This document shows, in pieces, positions 1 through 5,878 of a stretch of 8,402 nucleotides of DNA (positions are counted from its first letter, which is position 1; each line of letters starts with the position of its first letter). The notes below the pieces were generated by a model. The model was not told the DNA's origin, ran no database searches, and was given only the letters and a program-made list of their open reading frames with translations. Position numbers and translations under genes: made by a program. Source of the stretch: Candidatus Brocadiia bacterium (lineage in GTDB: Bacteria; Planctomycetota; MHYJ01; WSZJ01). The stretch is from assembly GCA_013360825.1 (NCBI GenBank), contig JABWAY010000180.1:1-8402 (forward strand), written 5' to 3'.

Positions 1-1049
1 ATCCGCCGTACGGCGCACCGCTCCCGCCGCCGCCCGGCGGGTGGGCGCCGCCGGCGAAGCGCGGGCTGAACGTCGGCGCGTGCCTGATGGCGCTGGTATT
101 CGCCGGGAGCCTGGCGCTCAACGGCATCCTGTTCGTCATGCTGATCGGCGCGTTCGGCGGCGGGATGCAGTCGGACGGCGCGACGGAAGTCCACATCCAG
201 GGATCGCGCGGGGCCGACCGGAAGATCGCGGTGATCCACGTGCACGGCGTGATCGCCTCCGGCGGCTCGCTCTTCGGCCCCGACACCGACATGGTCGCGC
301 GGGTGATCCGGGATCTCCGCCGGGTCCGGGAGGACGGGAACGTCGTGGCGGTGATCCTGGATGTGAATTCCCCGGGGGGCGGGATCACGGACTGCGACCG
401 GATTCACCACGAGATCGCGGAGCTCCGCCGGGCGCGTCCCGGGATCCGGCTCGTGTCGCTCATGCGCGACGTCGCGGCCAGCGGCGGGTACTACGTCAGC
501 GCGCCATGCGACCGGATCATCGCGCACCCGACGACGATCACGGGCTCGATCGGCGTCATCATGTCCTTCATGAATCTCCAGGGGCTGTTCGAGAAGATCG
601 GATACCGGGAAGAGGTGATCAAGAGCGGCGCGCACAAGGACCTGGGGTCGATGGGGCGCGAGATGACGCCGGAGGAGCGGGAGATCCTGCAGGCGATCCT
701 GATGGAGATGTACGACCGGTTCGTGAAGGTCATCGCCGAGGGGCGGAAGATGGACGAGGCGAAAGTCCGGGTGCTGGCGGACGGCCGGATCTATTCGGGG
801 ACTCAGGCGCGCGACAGCGGGCTGGTGGACCTGATCGGGCATTTCGAGGATGCGGTGGAGGAGGCGAAGCGTCTCACGGGGGCGACGGAGGTGAACGTGA
901 TCCGGTACCAGCCGCCGCCGACGCTGCGCGAACTCCTGACGACGGAGGCGCGTCCGACCCCGGCCGAGCAGGTGCTGGCGGCGCCGCTGGAGCGGCTGGC
1001 GGGGAGGCGGGGCGGGTTCTATTACCTGTGGACGGTCGACGGGCGCTGA
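1..1049 (+). CDS. sppA: SppA-like signal peptide peptidase (S49 family), 5'-partial
   Basis: A membrane-anchored serine protease of family S49, expected to cleave leftover signal peptides or other membrane peptides on the outer face of the cytoplasmic membrane. Counting from the ATG at 87, the catalytic serine is Ser132 in ASGGYYVSA and the general base is Lys184 in GAHKD. Their spacing of 52 residues equals that of the Ser147/Lys199 pair of Bacillus subtilis SppA. Other family motifs are DVNSPGGG (about 92-99) and TGSIGVIM (152-159). The ATG at 87 is probably not the true start: the frame stays open to the left edge and encodes a proline-rich stretch (PPYGAPLPPPPGGWAPP), then a basic K-R, then a hydrophobic segment (about VGACLMALVFAG through LIGAF) that would be cut by starting at 87. 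The visible part is about 348 codons, a normal single-domain (half-size) SppA. The stop is TGA at 1047-1049. The family call is secure; the true start lies outside the window. Confidence 0.9.
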   Translation, partial: PPYGAPLPPPPGGWAPPAKRGLNVGACLMALVFAGSLALNGILFVMLIGAFGGGMQSDGATEVHIQGSRGADRKIAVIHVHGVIASGGSLFGPDTDMVARVIRDLRRVREDGNVVAVILDVNSPGGGITDCDRIHHEIAELRRARPGIRLVSLMRDVAASGGYYVSAPCDRIIAHPTTITGSIGVIMSFMNLQGLFEKIGYREEVIKSGAHKDLGSMGREMTPEEREILQAILMEMYDRFVKVIAEGRKMDEAKVRVLADGRIYSGTQARDSGLVDLIGHFEDAVEEAKRLTGATEVNVIRYQPPPTLRELLTTEARPTPAEQVLAAPLERLAGRRGGFYYLWTVDGR

Positions 1050-1050
1050 G

Positions 1051-1066
1051 CCCGGCGGAATCCGGG
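1051..1066 (+). terminator. weak hairpin just after the sppA stop
   Basis: CCCGG (1051-1055) pairs with CCGGG (1062-1066) across a 6-base loop, starting two bases after the sppA stop codon. There is no clean T-tract, only a GTTT about ten bases further on and scattered T's up to 1089. It could help end the sppA transcript, but in such GC-rich DNA short hairpins arise by chance. Confidence 0.2.
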
Positions 1067-1085
1067 GCGGGGCGCCGTTTCCGCT

Positions 1086-1112
1086 TTGTCCGGCGGCGGC
1101 TCATGCGATAAT
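1086..1112 (+). promoter_or_regulatory. sigma70-type extended -10 promoter for the structured RNA
   Basis: TGC followed by GATAAT (1104-1112) forms an extended -10 element, with five of six bases matching TATAAT, in otherwise GC-rich DNA. A possible -35, TTGTCC (1086-1091, four of six matches), lies 15 bp upstream; the extended -10 would compensate for the short spacer. The predicted transcription start is about seven bases past the -10, near 1119-1121, which is where the long base-paired stem of the structured segment begins. That coincidence is the main support. It faces away from sppA and cannot serve a protein gene, because the next gene is convergent. Confidence 0.5.
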
Positions 1113-1118
1113 CACCGG

Positions 1119-1331
1119 CGGTCCCTCCCCGGGACCTGGGGCCCCTGCCCTGTGCGTGGCGACGAACTTGGCGTGAACCACGAGAACACTGCGGGGGACA
1201 ACAGTGCCTCCTGCTGACCCGATCCTTGCGAGGATCCACGAAGCCAGAGGGCCGTCCCCACCTGATATAGAAAGGTTCAGTACCATTTCTCTCCACGGCA
1301 ATGGTGGAGGCTTCCGGTCCCGGGGAGTGAC
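1119..1331 (+). ncRNA. structured RNA candidate, possibly 6S RNA
   Basis: No plausible protein gene covers this stretch, yet it is closed by a perfect 12-bp inverted repeat, CTCCCCGGGACC (1125-1136) with its complement at 1316-1327. The repeat extends outward by three more pairs past one mismatch (1121-1123 with 1329-1331). Inside, GGGG (1138-1141) can pair with CUUCC using G-U pairs, and CCU/CC (1144-1149) with GGAGG. A central open region follows: 1151-1193 on the 5' side, and 1260-1290 on the 3' side with a small hairpin at 1269-1290. The apical arm pairs GGGGAC (1194-1199) with GTCCCC (1254-1259), CCT-CTG (1207-1213) with CAGAGG (1245-1250), and GATCCT with AGGATC (1221-1236) around a UGCG loop of UNCG type. 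Closing stem, large bubble and apical arm at roughly 210 nt match the architecture of 6S RNA, the RNA polymerase-sigma70 regulator. G-U pairs, the UNCG loop and the upstream promoter favour the plus strand. Structure is seen; 6S identity is inferred from shape, not from a sequence match. Confidence 0.48.
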
Positions 1332-1332
1332 G

Positions 1333-1353
1333 GCCGCGCGAAGACCCCGCGGC
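1333..1353. terminator. hairpin between converging transcripts
   Basis: GCCGCG (1333-1338) pairs perfectly with CGCGGC (1348-1353) around a 9-base loop. It sits two bases past the end of the structured RNA's outer stem and one base beyond the acyltransferase stop codon (1355-1357), so it could help end transcription in both directions. There is no immediate U-tract on either strand; on the plus strand a pyrimidine run, TTTCTTCTTCTTC, begins near 1370. It is therefore not a canonical intrinsic terminator. Confidence 0.3.
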
Positions 1354-1354
1354 G

Positions 1355-2461
1355 TCAGGGGGCGGCGGGTTTCTTCTTCTTCGCCTTCCACGGCAGCCGG
1401 CGGTCGATCGGATCCCACGCGCGGCAGAGGACGCCCGTCAGCGCGATGATCCCGACGGCCAGCGCTCCGTATCCGGCCCATCCGCACTTTCCCATCAGCG
1501 GGTAGAGCGGGCCGAAGAAGATGGACCAGCCGAACGGCAGCCAGACGAAGGCGCCGAACAGCAGCGTGGTGTGGAAGTAGAACGCGGAGAGCGAGGACGT
1601 GCCGTAGAGTTCCAGCACCCAGGTGACCGGGTTCTTCATCGCCCACCCGCGCGCGTTGCCGAACCGCTCCGCGCCGAGCAGAAGGAGCGAGATCGCGGCG
1701 ACCTTCCAGATGCGTTCCCCGGCGTTCGTGAGGATCCACGGGTTCCAGGGGTAGAGGCGTTCGAAGAGGGGGCCGGACCAGGCGATCGCGAACCCCGCGA
1801 TCAGCATCGCGAAGAGCCCGCGCGCGAGGTACGACGGCCCGCGATCCGGGATGGCGACCGGAGCGCCCAGGGCGGCCCCGAGAAACGCGTACCCCGCCCA
1901 TGGGAGGACGGGAAACGGGGAGTCGCTCTTCGGGTTGATGAAATACTGCAGCGCCCCGGCGTCCGTGACGGTCTCGGTCCAGGGGGATGCGGCGAAGATG
2001 ATCGCCGCGAGGACGCCCATGATGGCGGCGATCGTGCGCGGGCGGTTGCCGAGCGCCAGCACGCAGGCCCAGAGGGCGAGCAGCGAGTAGGCGATGCAGG
2101 AGAGGATGTCGACCCGCAGCCACTGCCAGGGATCCTCGCGCACCGGCCAGAGGCACCATTTCAGGATGTGCGCGACGACCACGACCTCCCCGATCCGCAG
2201 CACCGACTTCAGCGCGCGCTGACGCCGCCCGACCGGCTCGATCGCGGCGCGGCACAGGACCATCGAGAGCGCGAATCCGGCCGCGTAGATGAACGACGGG
2301 GCGACCAGGCCGTTGATCGAATTGAGGAACTGCCGGAACGGCTCCGCGTCGTGGGTGGACGACAGAAGCGCGAGCGCGTGGCATTCGATCATCACGATGA
2401 CGGCCAGGCCCCGGTGCCAGTCGAGCGCACGGATCCGTGCCGGTGCGGGTTTTCCTTCCAT
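1355..2461 (-). CDS. HGSNAT/YeiB-like multipass membrane acyltransferase (DUF1624 family)
   Basis: A 368-residue integral membrane protein related to the catalytic domain of heparan-alpha-glucosaminide N-acetyltransferase (PF07786, formerly DUF1624). Family proteins move acetyl groups from cytosolic acetyl-CoA across a membrane to a sugar, but the bacterial substrates are mostly unknown. The N-terminal signature RIRALDWHRGLAVIVMIECH (10-28) contains the conserved D-x-x-R-G and the histidine (His28) expected to carry the acetyl group. FLNSINGLVAPSFIYAAGFAL (45-65), FPVLPWAGYAFLGAALG (183-199) and a late ELYGTSSLSAFYFH segment (284-297) are also family-like. About ten hydrophobic segments are visible, and the tail is very basic (KAKKKK). 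The ATG at 2461 is fixed by an in-frame TGA at 2468-2470. No Shine-Dalgarno is visible; a TACACT box lies eight bases upstream. The gene starts 29 bp after the transglutaminase stop, so co-transcription is likely. An OpgC-like or YeiB-like acyltransferase is the alternative. Confidence 0.75.
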   Translation of the reverse strand: MEGKPAPARIRALDWHRGLAVIVMIECHALALLSSTHDAEPFRQFLNSINGLVAPSFIYAAGFALSMVLCRAAIEPVGRRQRALKSVLRIGEVVVVAHILKWCLWPVREDPWQWLRVDILSCIAYSLLALWACVLALGNRPRTIAAIMGVLAAIIFAASPWTETVTDAGALQYFINPKSDSPFPVLPWAGYAFLGAALGAPVAIPDRGPSYLARGLFAMLIAGFAIAWSGPLFERLYPWNPWILTNAGERIWKVAAISLLLLGAERFGNARGWAMKNPVTWVLELYGTSSLSAFYFHTTLLFGAFVWLPFGWSIFFGPLYPLMGKCGWAGYGALAVGIIALTGVLCRAWDPIDRRLPWKAKKKKPAAP

Positions 2462-2490
2462 CGGGCGTCAGTGTACCGTGCGCCGGGCGG

Positions 2491-4611
2491 TCAGGATGGC
2501 TTTGCGGGCGGAACCGGCGGCCCGGATTCCGCCGCCGCCGCGCGTTTCCCCGCCTGCGCCGCGCGGATCGCATCCAGGATCGGTCTGACCTCCGGAAGGC
2601 GCGCGGAGGCGGGCGCCCCGCCGAACCGCACCGCATACATCGCCAGCGGCACGCGGCACGCCCCGGGGTAGGAGCGCTCCACGCGCTTTCCGAATTCCAG
2701 CGGCGTCTCTCCCGTCGCCGGGCGATACCCGGCGCGCGCGGCCAGCGTCAGGAACTCCTCGTAAAACGGGGACGCCCCCCCGGCCGCGCTTCCCAGCAGG
2801 GCCTTCAGCCTCGCCTGCTCGTGCCGCGGGAGGAGCACCCAGGTGACCCCGACTGACGCGAGCAGAACCAGGCCGAGCAGCCCCGCGCGGACCGCGCGCC
2901 GCTCCCAGAGCGAACCGGACCACTCCTTCACCGCGTTGAGCCATCTCGTCTGCGATTCGAGATTGAGGCGGGAGAACTGGCGCGGAGAGAGCGCGGGGGC
3001 GGTCGGCTCCGGGCGCGGCGTGCCGTCCGGGGTCGGGGCGGTCCCGGTCACCGTGAAATCCCCGGGGTCGCTCTCCGGCGCCGCCTCCGCGGGGGTCGGA
3101 TCGAACGCCACCCACCCGGCTTTCGGACCGAGCCAGACCTCCACCCAGGCGTGCGCGTCCGAAAGCCGGAAGATCGAGATCTGCTCCCGGTCGCTCCACT
3201 CGCCGCCGTAGAGCCCCTGCACGAGCCGGCACGGGATGTCCAGGTGGCGGAGCATCACGGCCATGGCTGCGGCGAAATGGACGCAGTACCCGGCGCGCGT
3301 ATCGAAGAGCAGGGCGTGGACGGGGTCCTCGTGAACATCGACCTCGAGGGAGTAGTCGTACTCGTTGCGGAGGTGCTGTTCGATGCGGACTGCGGTTTCC
3401 CAGGCGCTTCCGGAACTCCCCGCGACCCTGCGGGCGAGCTGCTCGACGTCCTTCTGGCGTGACGGAAGCTGGAGGAAGACGGGGTCCGGGGAGGTCGGCC
3501 GGGGCTGGTAAGACCCGGGGACGGGGGCGGCGACGTCGCAGACCGCCTCGTAGGTGAACCGCTGCGCCGGGGTCTCGGGGAGAAAGACCGATCCGTGGCC
3601 GTTCAGGTAGACGCGATCCGCCCTCACCGCCGCCACCCGGCCGGGTGCGGGGAGCACGTCCCCGTTCGGCTCGCTGATCACCACGATCCGCACCGGCTGC
3701 CGCGGATTCCGGTCCAGCGTCACCCATCCGTCCCGCGCCCCGTCCCGGTCGTCCCTCCGCGCTTCCTTGCGCGACATCGTGTCCCACTCCTGGCCGCGGA
3801 ACCGGTCGAGGACATGGCCGCGGAGGCGAAGCGGGAGCGACGGGCGGACTTCCCGGTCGCCGTCGAAGAGGCGGAGGCGGAGCGCGACGCGGTGATCGAG
3901 TTTCAGGTCGCGGACGCCCTGGAGGGAGAGTTTTTCGGACATTCCCGAGGTGCCGGTGCCGGAGCCCTGGGTCGAGGGGTTTCCGGTGGTCCGCCGCCAC
4001 CTCCAGTGCGGGACGAGGACATAGAGGGTCATGGCCAGCAGCGCGGTGAGCCCGACCACGATCGCCATCGACGGGAGCCGGCCGGTCCGCGTCCCGCTGA
4101 ATCCCGGGACCTGCGCCGCGAGCATGTACCCCTCCTGCGCGGCCCGCCTCAGGCGCTGCAGGACCCACTGCTGGTGGATCAGGGCGAGCGCAGCGAAGAG
4201 GAGCACCGAGTAGGGGATGAAGACGGGGAGGGACTTCGCCCCCGGGTCCACGCTCGCCCCGATCACCGCCGCCACGAACGACGCGAGCACGATCGCGTGT
4301 CCCTGCAGCGCGCTGCGGCGCTCGAGCAGGAACAGCAGCGCCGTCGCGGCGCTGCAGGCGGGGAGGACCGCCTCCCTCAGCGGGTGCACGGCGATCGACC
4401 AGCCGATGGCCGCGGTGCCGAGCACGGTCAGCGCGGCGTAACCGGCGGGGTGGCGCGGGACGGTCAGGATGCGGAGCCGGAGGAGGCCGGCGGTGAGGGA
4501 CCACAGCGCGGGAATCGCCGGGAGGAGGACCCACTCGAACCGTTCCCCCGGGAGCGCCCCCGCGAAACCGCCGACCAGCCAGAGCGCGAGCAGCAGCAGA
4601 TCGAGTCCCAT
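2491..4611 (-). CDS. TgpA-type membrane transglutaminase-like protein
   Basis: A 706-residue protein with the TgpA layout. An N-terminal membrane domain of six or seven helices (about 1-200, DUF3488-like) is followed by a long domain expected outside the membrane (about 201-574), one more helix (about 576-594), and a DUF4129-like cytosolic tail (about 616-685, with AGYRPATGETPLEF). The transglutaminase core has the full triad: Cys443 in TRAGYCVHFAAAM, His487 in SDAHAWVEVW and Asp504 in VAFDPTP. Such proteins resemble proteases and transglutaminases; the reaction of most bacterial members is unproven, though Pseudomonas TgpA is needed for viability. The open frame runs up to 5052, but residues before the ATG at 4611 are arginine/proline/glycine-rich shadow of the DUF58 gene. 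The ATG at 4611 has AGGGAGG six bases upstream and shares one base with the DUF58 stop, indicating translational coupling. Confidence 0.9.
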   Translation of the reverse strand: MGLDLLLLALWLVGGFAGALPGERFEWVLLPAIPALWSLTAGLLRLRILTVPRHPAGYAALTVLGTAAIGWSIAVHPLREAVLPACSAATALLFLLERRSALQGHAIVLASFVAAVIGASVDPGAKSLPVFIPYSVLLFAALALIHQQWVLQRLRRAAQEGYMLAAQVPGFSGTRTGRLPSMAIVVGLTALLAMTLYVLVPHWRWRRTTGNPSTQGSGTGTSGMSEKLSLQGVRDLKLDHRVALRLRLFDGDREVRPSLPLRLRGHVLDRFRGQEWDTMSRKEARRDDRDGARDGWVTLDRNPRQPVRIVVISEPNGDVLPAPGRVAAVRADRVYLNGHGSVFLPETPAQRFTYEAVCDVAAPVPGSYQPRPTSPDPVFLQLPSRQKDVEQLARRVAGSSGSAWETAVRIEQHLRNEYDYSLEVDVHEDPVHALLFDTRAGYCVHFAAAMAVMLRHLDIPCRLVQGLYGGEWSDREQISIFRLSDAHAWVEVWLGPKAGWVAFDPTPAEAAPESDPGDFTVTGTAPTPDGTPRPEPTAPALSPRQFSRLNLESQTRWLNAVKEWSGSLWERRAVRAGLLGLVLLASVGVTWVLLPRHEQARLKALLGSAAGGASPFYEEFLTLAARAGYRPATGETPLEFGKRVERSYPGACRVPLAMYAVRFGGAPASARLPEVRPILDAIRAAQAGKRAAAAESGPPVPPAKPS

Positions 4612-5735
4612 CAGGCGCCTCCCTGGCGGACCTGGTAGCGGCCGCGGAAGTCCGCGGTCGAGACGTCCACCACCACGACCCCCTCCGTCCACGGCGCCTC
4701 CCGGTTCCTCCGCCAGGTTCCGTCGCCGATCACGACCGGGAGGTCCCCGTGTCCGCGCGCCTCCTCCACCGCCGCCGGCAGGTCCACGCAGGCCTCCTCC
4801 GAGCGCTTGACCTCCGCCAGTTCCGCGAGCAGCGCCTCCGGCACCGACGCGCTCACCAGGTCCCCCGTGCCGGCCCAGAGGGCGGCGGCGACGCCGCTGC
4901 GGTGGAGGTCGAGGAGATTGGCGGCCGCGAAGGAGACGATCTGTTCGAAGCGGCGGTCGGAGCCGGATTGGGTATCGAGGAAGAGGCAGGCGCGGGGGAC
5001 GCGGGAGCGTTCGTACTCGCGCGCGAGGAGTTTCCCGGGCATGCGTCCCCAACTCGGCCAGTGAATCGCTTTGGGGTTATCGCCGGGGCGCCACTCGTGG
5101 AGCCCGGCGAAGTCGTCCTCTCCGGGCTGGGGGCGGAGCTGCGTGAGGACCTGGGCGCCGTCGCCGGCGCGTTCGACGGGGAGGGGCTGGAGGACCCGGC
5201 CGACGCGGGGATAGACGAGGATCTCATCGGCGAGCGCGATCTCGCGGGCGACGCGGAAGAACCCGAAGGGGAAGTCGGAGGAGACGCGGACCCTGGTGAA
5301 GCGATTCCATCCGCGGACGGTGAGGCGGGTGGAGAAGGGGACGATGGCGGTCTGGCGCGGCGGGATGGAGGCCGCGAAGGCGAAGACCGGGCGCTGTTCG
5401 CCGTCCGCGGCGCGCGGGGGGACCGGCGTGTCCTCGAAAATGACGAAGAAAGCGGGGAGGCGGCCGTTGTTGGTGACCTCGTACGACCCCGCGAACGGTT
5501 CCCGGGCGAAAGCGGTCTGCGGGAGGATCCTGCGGATCGAGAGGCGGCGGAGGCCCCGCCAGCCGAGAAACGCGTTGGCCAGGAGGATCGCGAGGCCGGA
5601 GGAGAAGAGGAACCAGAAGATGTTGTTTCCGGTGACGTACGCGACCTGGGAGGCCATGACGGTTAGGGTCAGGACATAGAGCCCGTTCCGCGTCAGGCGG
5701 GGCCGGCGGGACCAGGCGGCGGCGAGGCGGGGCAT
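4611..5735 (-). CDS. DUF58 (vWA-like) membrane protein
   Basis: A 374-residue DUF58 protein. Members are usually encoded beside MoxR ATPases and are thought to be their vWA-type partners; no enzymatic role is established. A basic N-terminus is followed by two hydrophobic segments (about 18-36 and 38-57), then a beta-rich region (about 64-195). The DUF58 signature spans 205-242: GEDDFAGLHEWRPGDN followed by AIHW and an LLAREYE element, the local form of the family's G-E/D-F-x-x-L-R-x-Y-x-x-G-D pattern with His at the usual Arg position. LFLDTQSGSD (251-260) resembles the DxSxS metal site of vWA domains. An in-frame TAG at 5745-5747 rules out a start upstream of the ATG at 5735. No Shine-Dalgarno precedes it; a TAGAAT box six bases upstream suggests leaderless transcription. 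Its stop overlaps the transglutaminase start by one base. Confidence 0.9.
   Translation of the reverse strand: MPRLAAAWSRRPRLTRNGLYVLTLTVMASQVAYVTGNNIFWFLFSSGLAILLANAFLGWRGLRRLSIRRILPQTAFAREPFAGSYEVTNNGRLPAFFVIFEDTPVPPRAADGEQRPVFAFAASIPPRQTAIVPFSTRLTVRGWNRFTRVRVSSDFPFGFFRVAREIALADEILVYPRVGRVLQPLPVERAGDGAQVLTQLRPQPGEDDFAGLHEWRPGDNPKAIHWPSWGRMPGKLLAREYERSRVPRACLFLDTQSGSDRRFEQIVSFAAANLLDLHRSGVAAALWAGTGDLVSASVPEALLAELAEVKRSEEACVDLPAAVEEARGHGDLPVVIGDGTWRRNREAPWTEGVVVVDVSTADFRGRYQVRQGGA
4618..4624 (-). promoter_or_regulatory. Shine-Dalgarno deciding the transglutaminase start
   Basis: On the minus strand AGGGAGG lies six bases before the ATG at 4611, inside the last codons of the DUF58 gene. It is the clearest ribosome binding site in the window. 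It selects this ATG over the longer open frame that extends back to 5052. Confidence 0.75.
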
Positions 5736-5741
5736 GGGAGG

Positions 5742-5747
5742 ATTCTA
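5742..5747 (-). promoter_or_regulatory. -10-like box positioned for a leaderless DUF58 mRNA
   Basis: On the minus strand TAGAAT (five of six matches to TATAAT) is separated from the DUF58 ATG by only six bases, CCTCCC. A transcript started seven bases past the box would begin at the A of the ATG. No -35 resembling TTGACA is seen at 16-18 bp spacing. The absence of any Shine-Dalgarno fits a leaderless start. One AT-rich hexamer in GC-rich DNA is suggestive only. Confidence 0.35.
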
Positions 5748-5878
5748 AGCGCGCGGGGCGCGCGGGACGGGCGGGATCGATCGGGGCATTCGGTTCCTCC
5801 GCCGGCGGGGCCGCATCCCGGACCTCGCCGGGGCTGCACAGTTCAGAACGGTTCCGGCGTCCGCCGGTTCGGGCGGCC
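5748..5878. other. short gap between MoxR and DUF58 genes
   Basis: A very GC-rich spacer that holds no convincing gene. After the MoxR stop on the minus strand, CCGGCG and CGCCGG (5854-5867) form a near-perfect palindromic hairpin with almost no loop; no T-tract follows, so termination is doubtful. A CGGTTCC motif followed by a CCGCCGG element occurs twice, from 5791 and from 5849, as an imperfect direct repeat. The gap may separate a metallopeptidase-MoxR transcript from a DUF58-transglutaminase-acyltransferase transcript. Confidence 0.4.

Noticed and set aside
41..1111. 356-residue open frame on the plus strand overlapping sppA
   Set aside because: Arginine/glycine-rich composition without family motifs. 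The alternative frame encodes a full S49 catalytic domain.
1119..1331. SRP RNA, tmRNA or RNase P RNA identity for the structured segment
   Set aside because: The conserved SRP loop (GGAAGG-AGCA type), the tRNA-like T-loop and CCA end of tmRNA, and the GAGGAAAGUCC element of RNase P RNA are all absent on both strands. A GGACCGGAAG string on the minus strand is only a partial SRP resemblance.
1101..2636. 511-residue minus-strand open frame running through the structured region into the acyltransferase
   Set aside because: Arg/Pro-rich shadow. The DUF1624-like signature is in another frame.
2468..4534. 688-residue minus-strand open frame
   Set aside because: Low-complexity Pro/Arg/Gly shadow of the transglutaminase gene in high-GC DNA; the real frame has Cys-His-Asp catalytic motifs.
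4612..5052. N-terminal extension of the transglutaminase frame up to an ATG at 5052
   Set aside because: Composition is that of an antisense/alternate-frame shadow of DUF58, and the ATG at 4611 has a strong ribosome site followed at once by a membrane helix.
5791..5867. repeated CGGTTCC...CCGCCGG elements in the MoxR-DUF58 gap as operator repeats
   Set aside because: Only two imperfect copies in very GC-rich DNA; not distinguishable from compositional chance.
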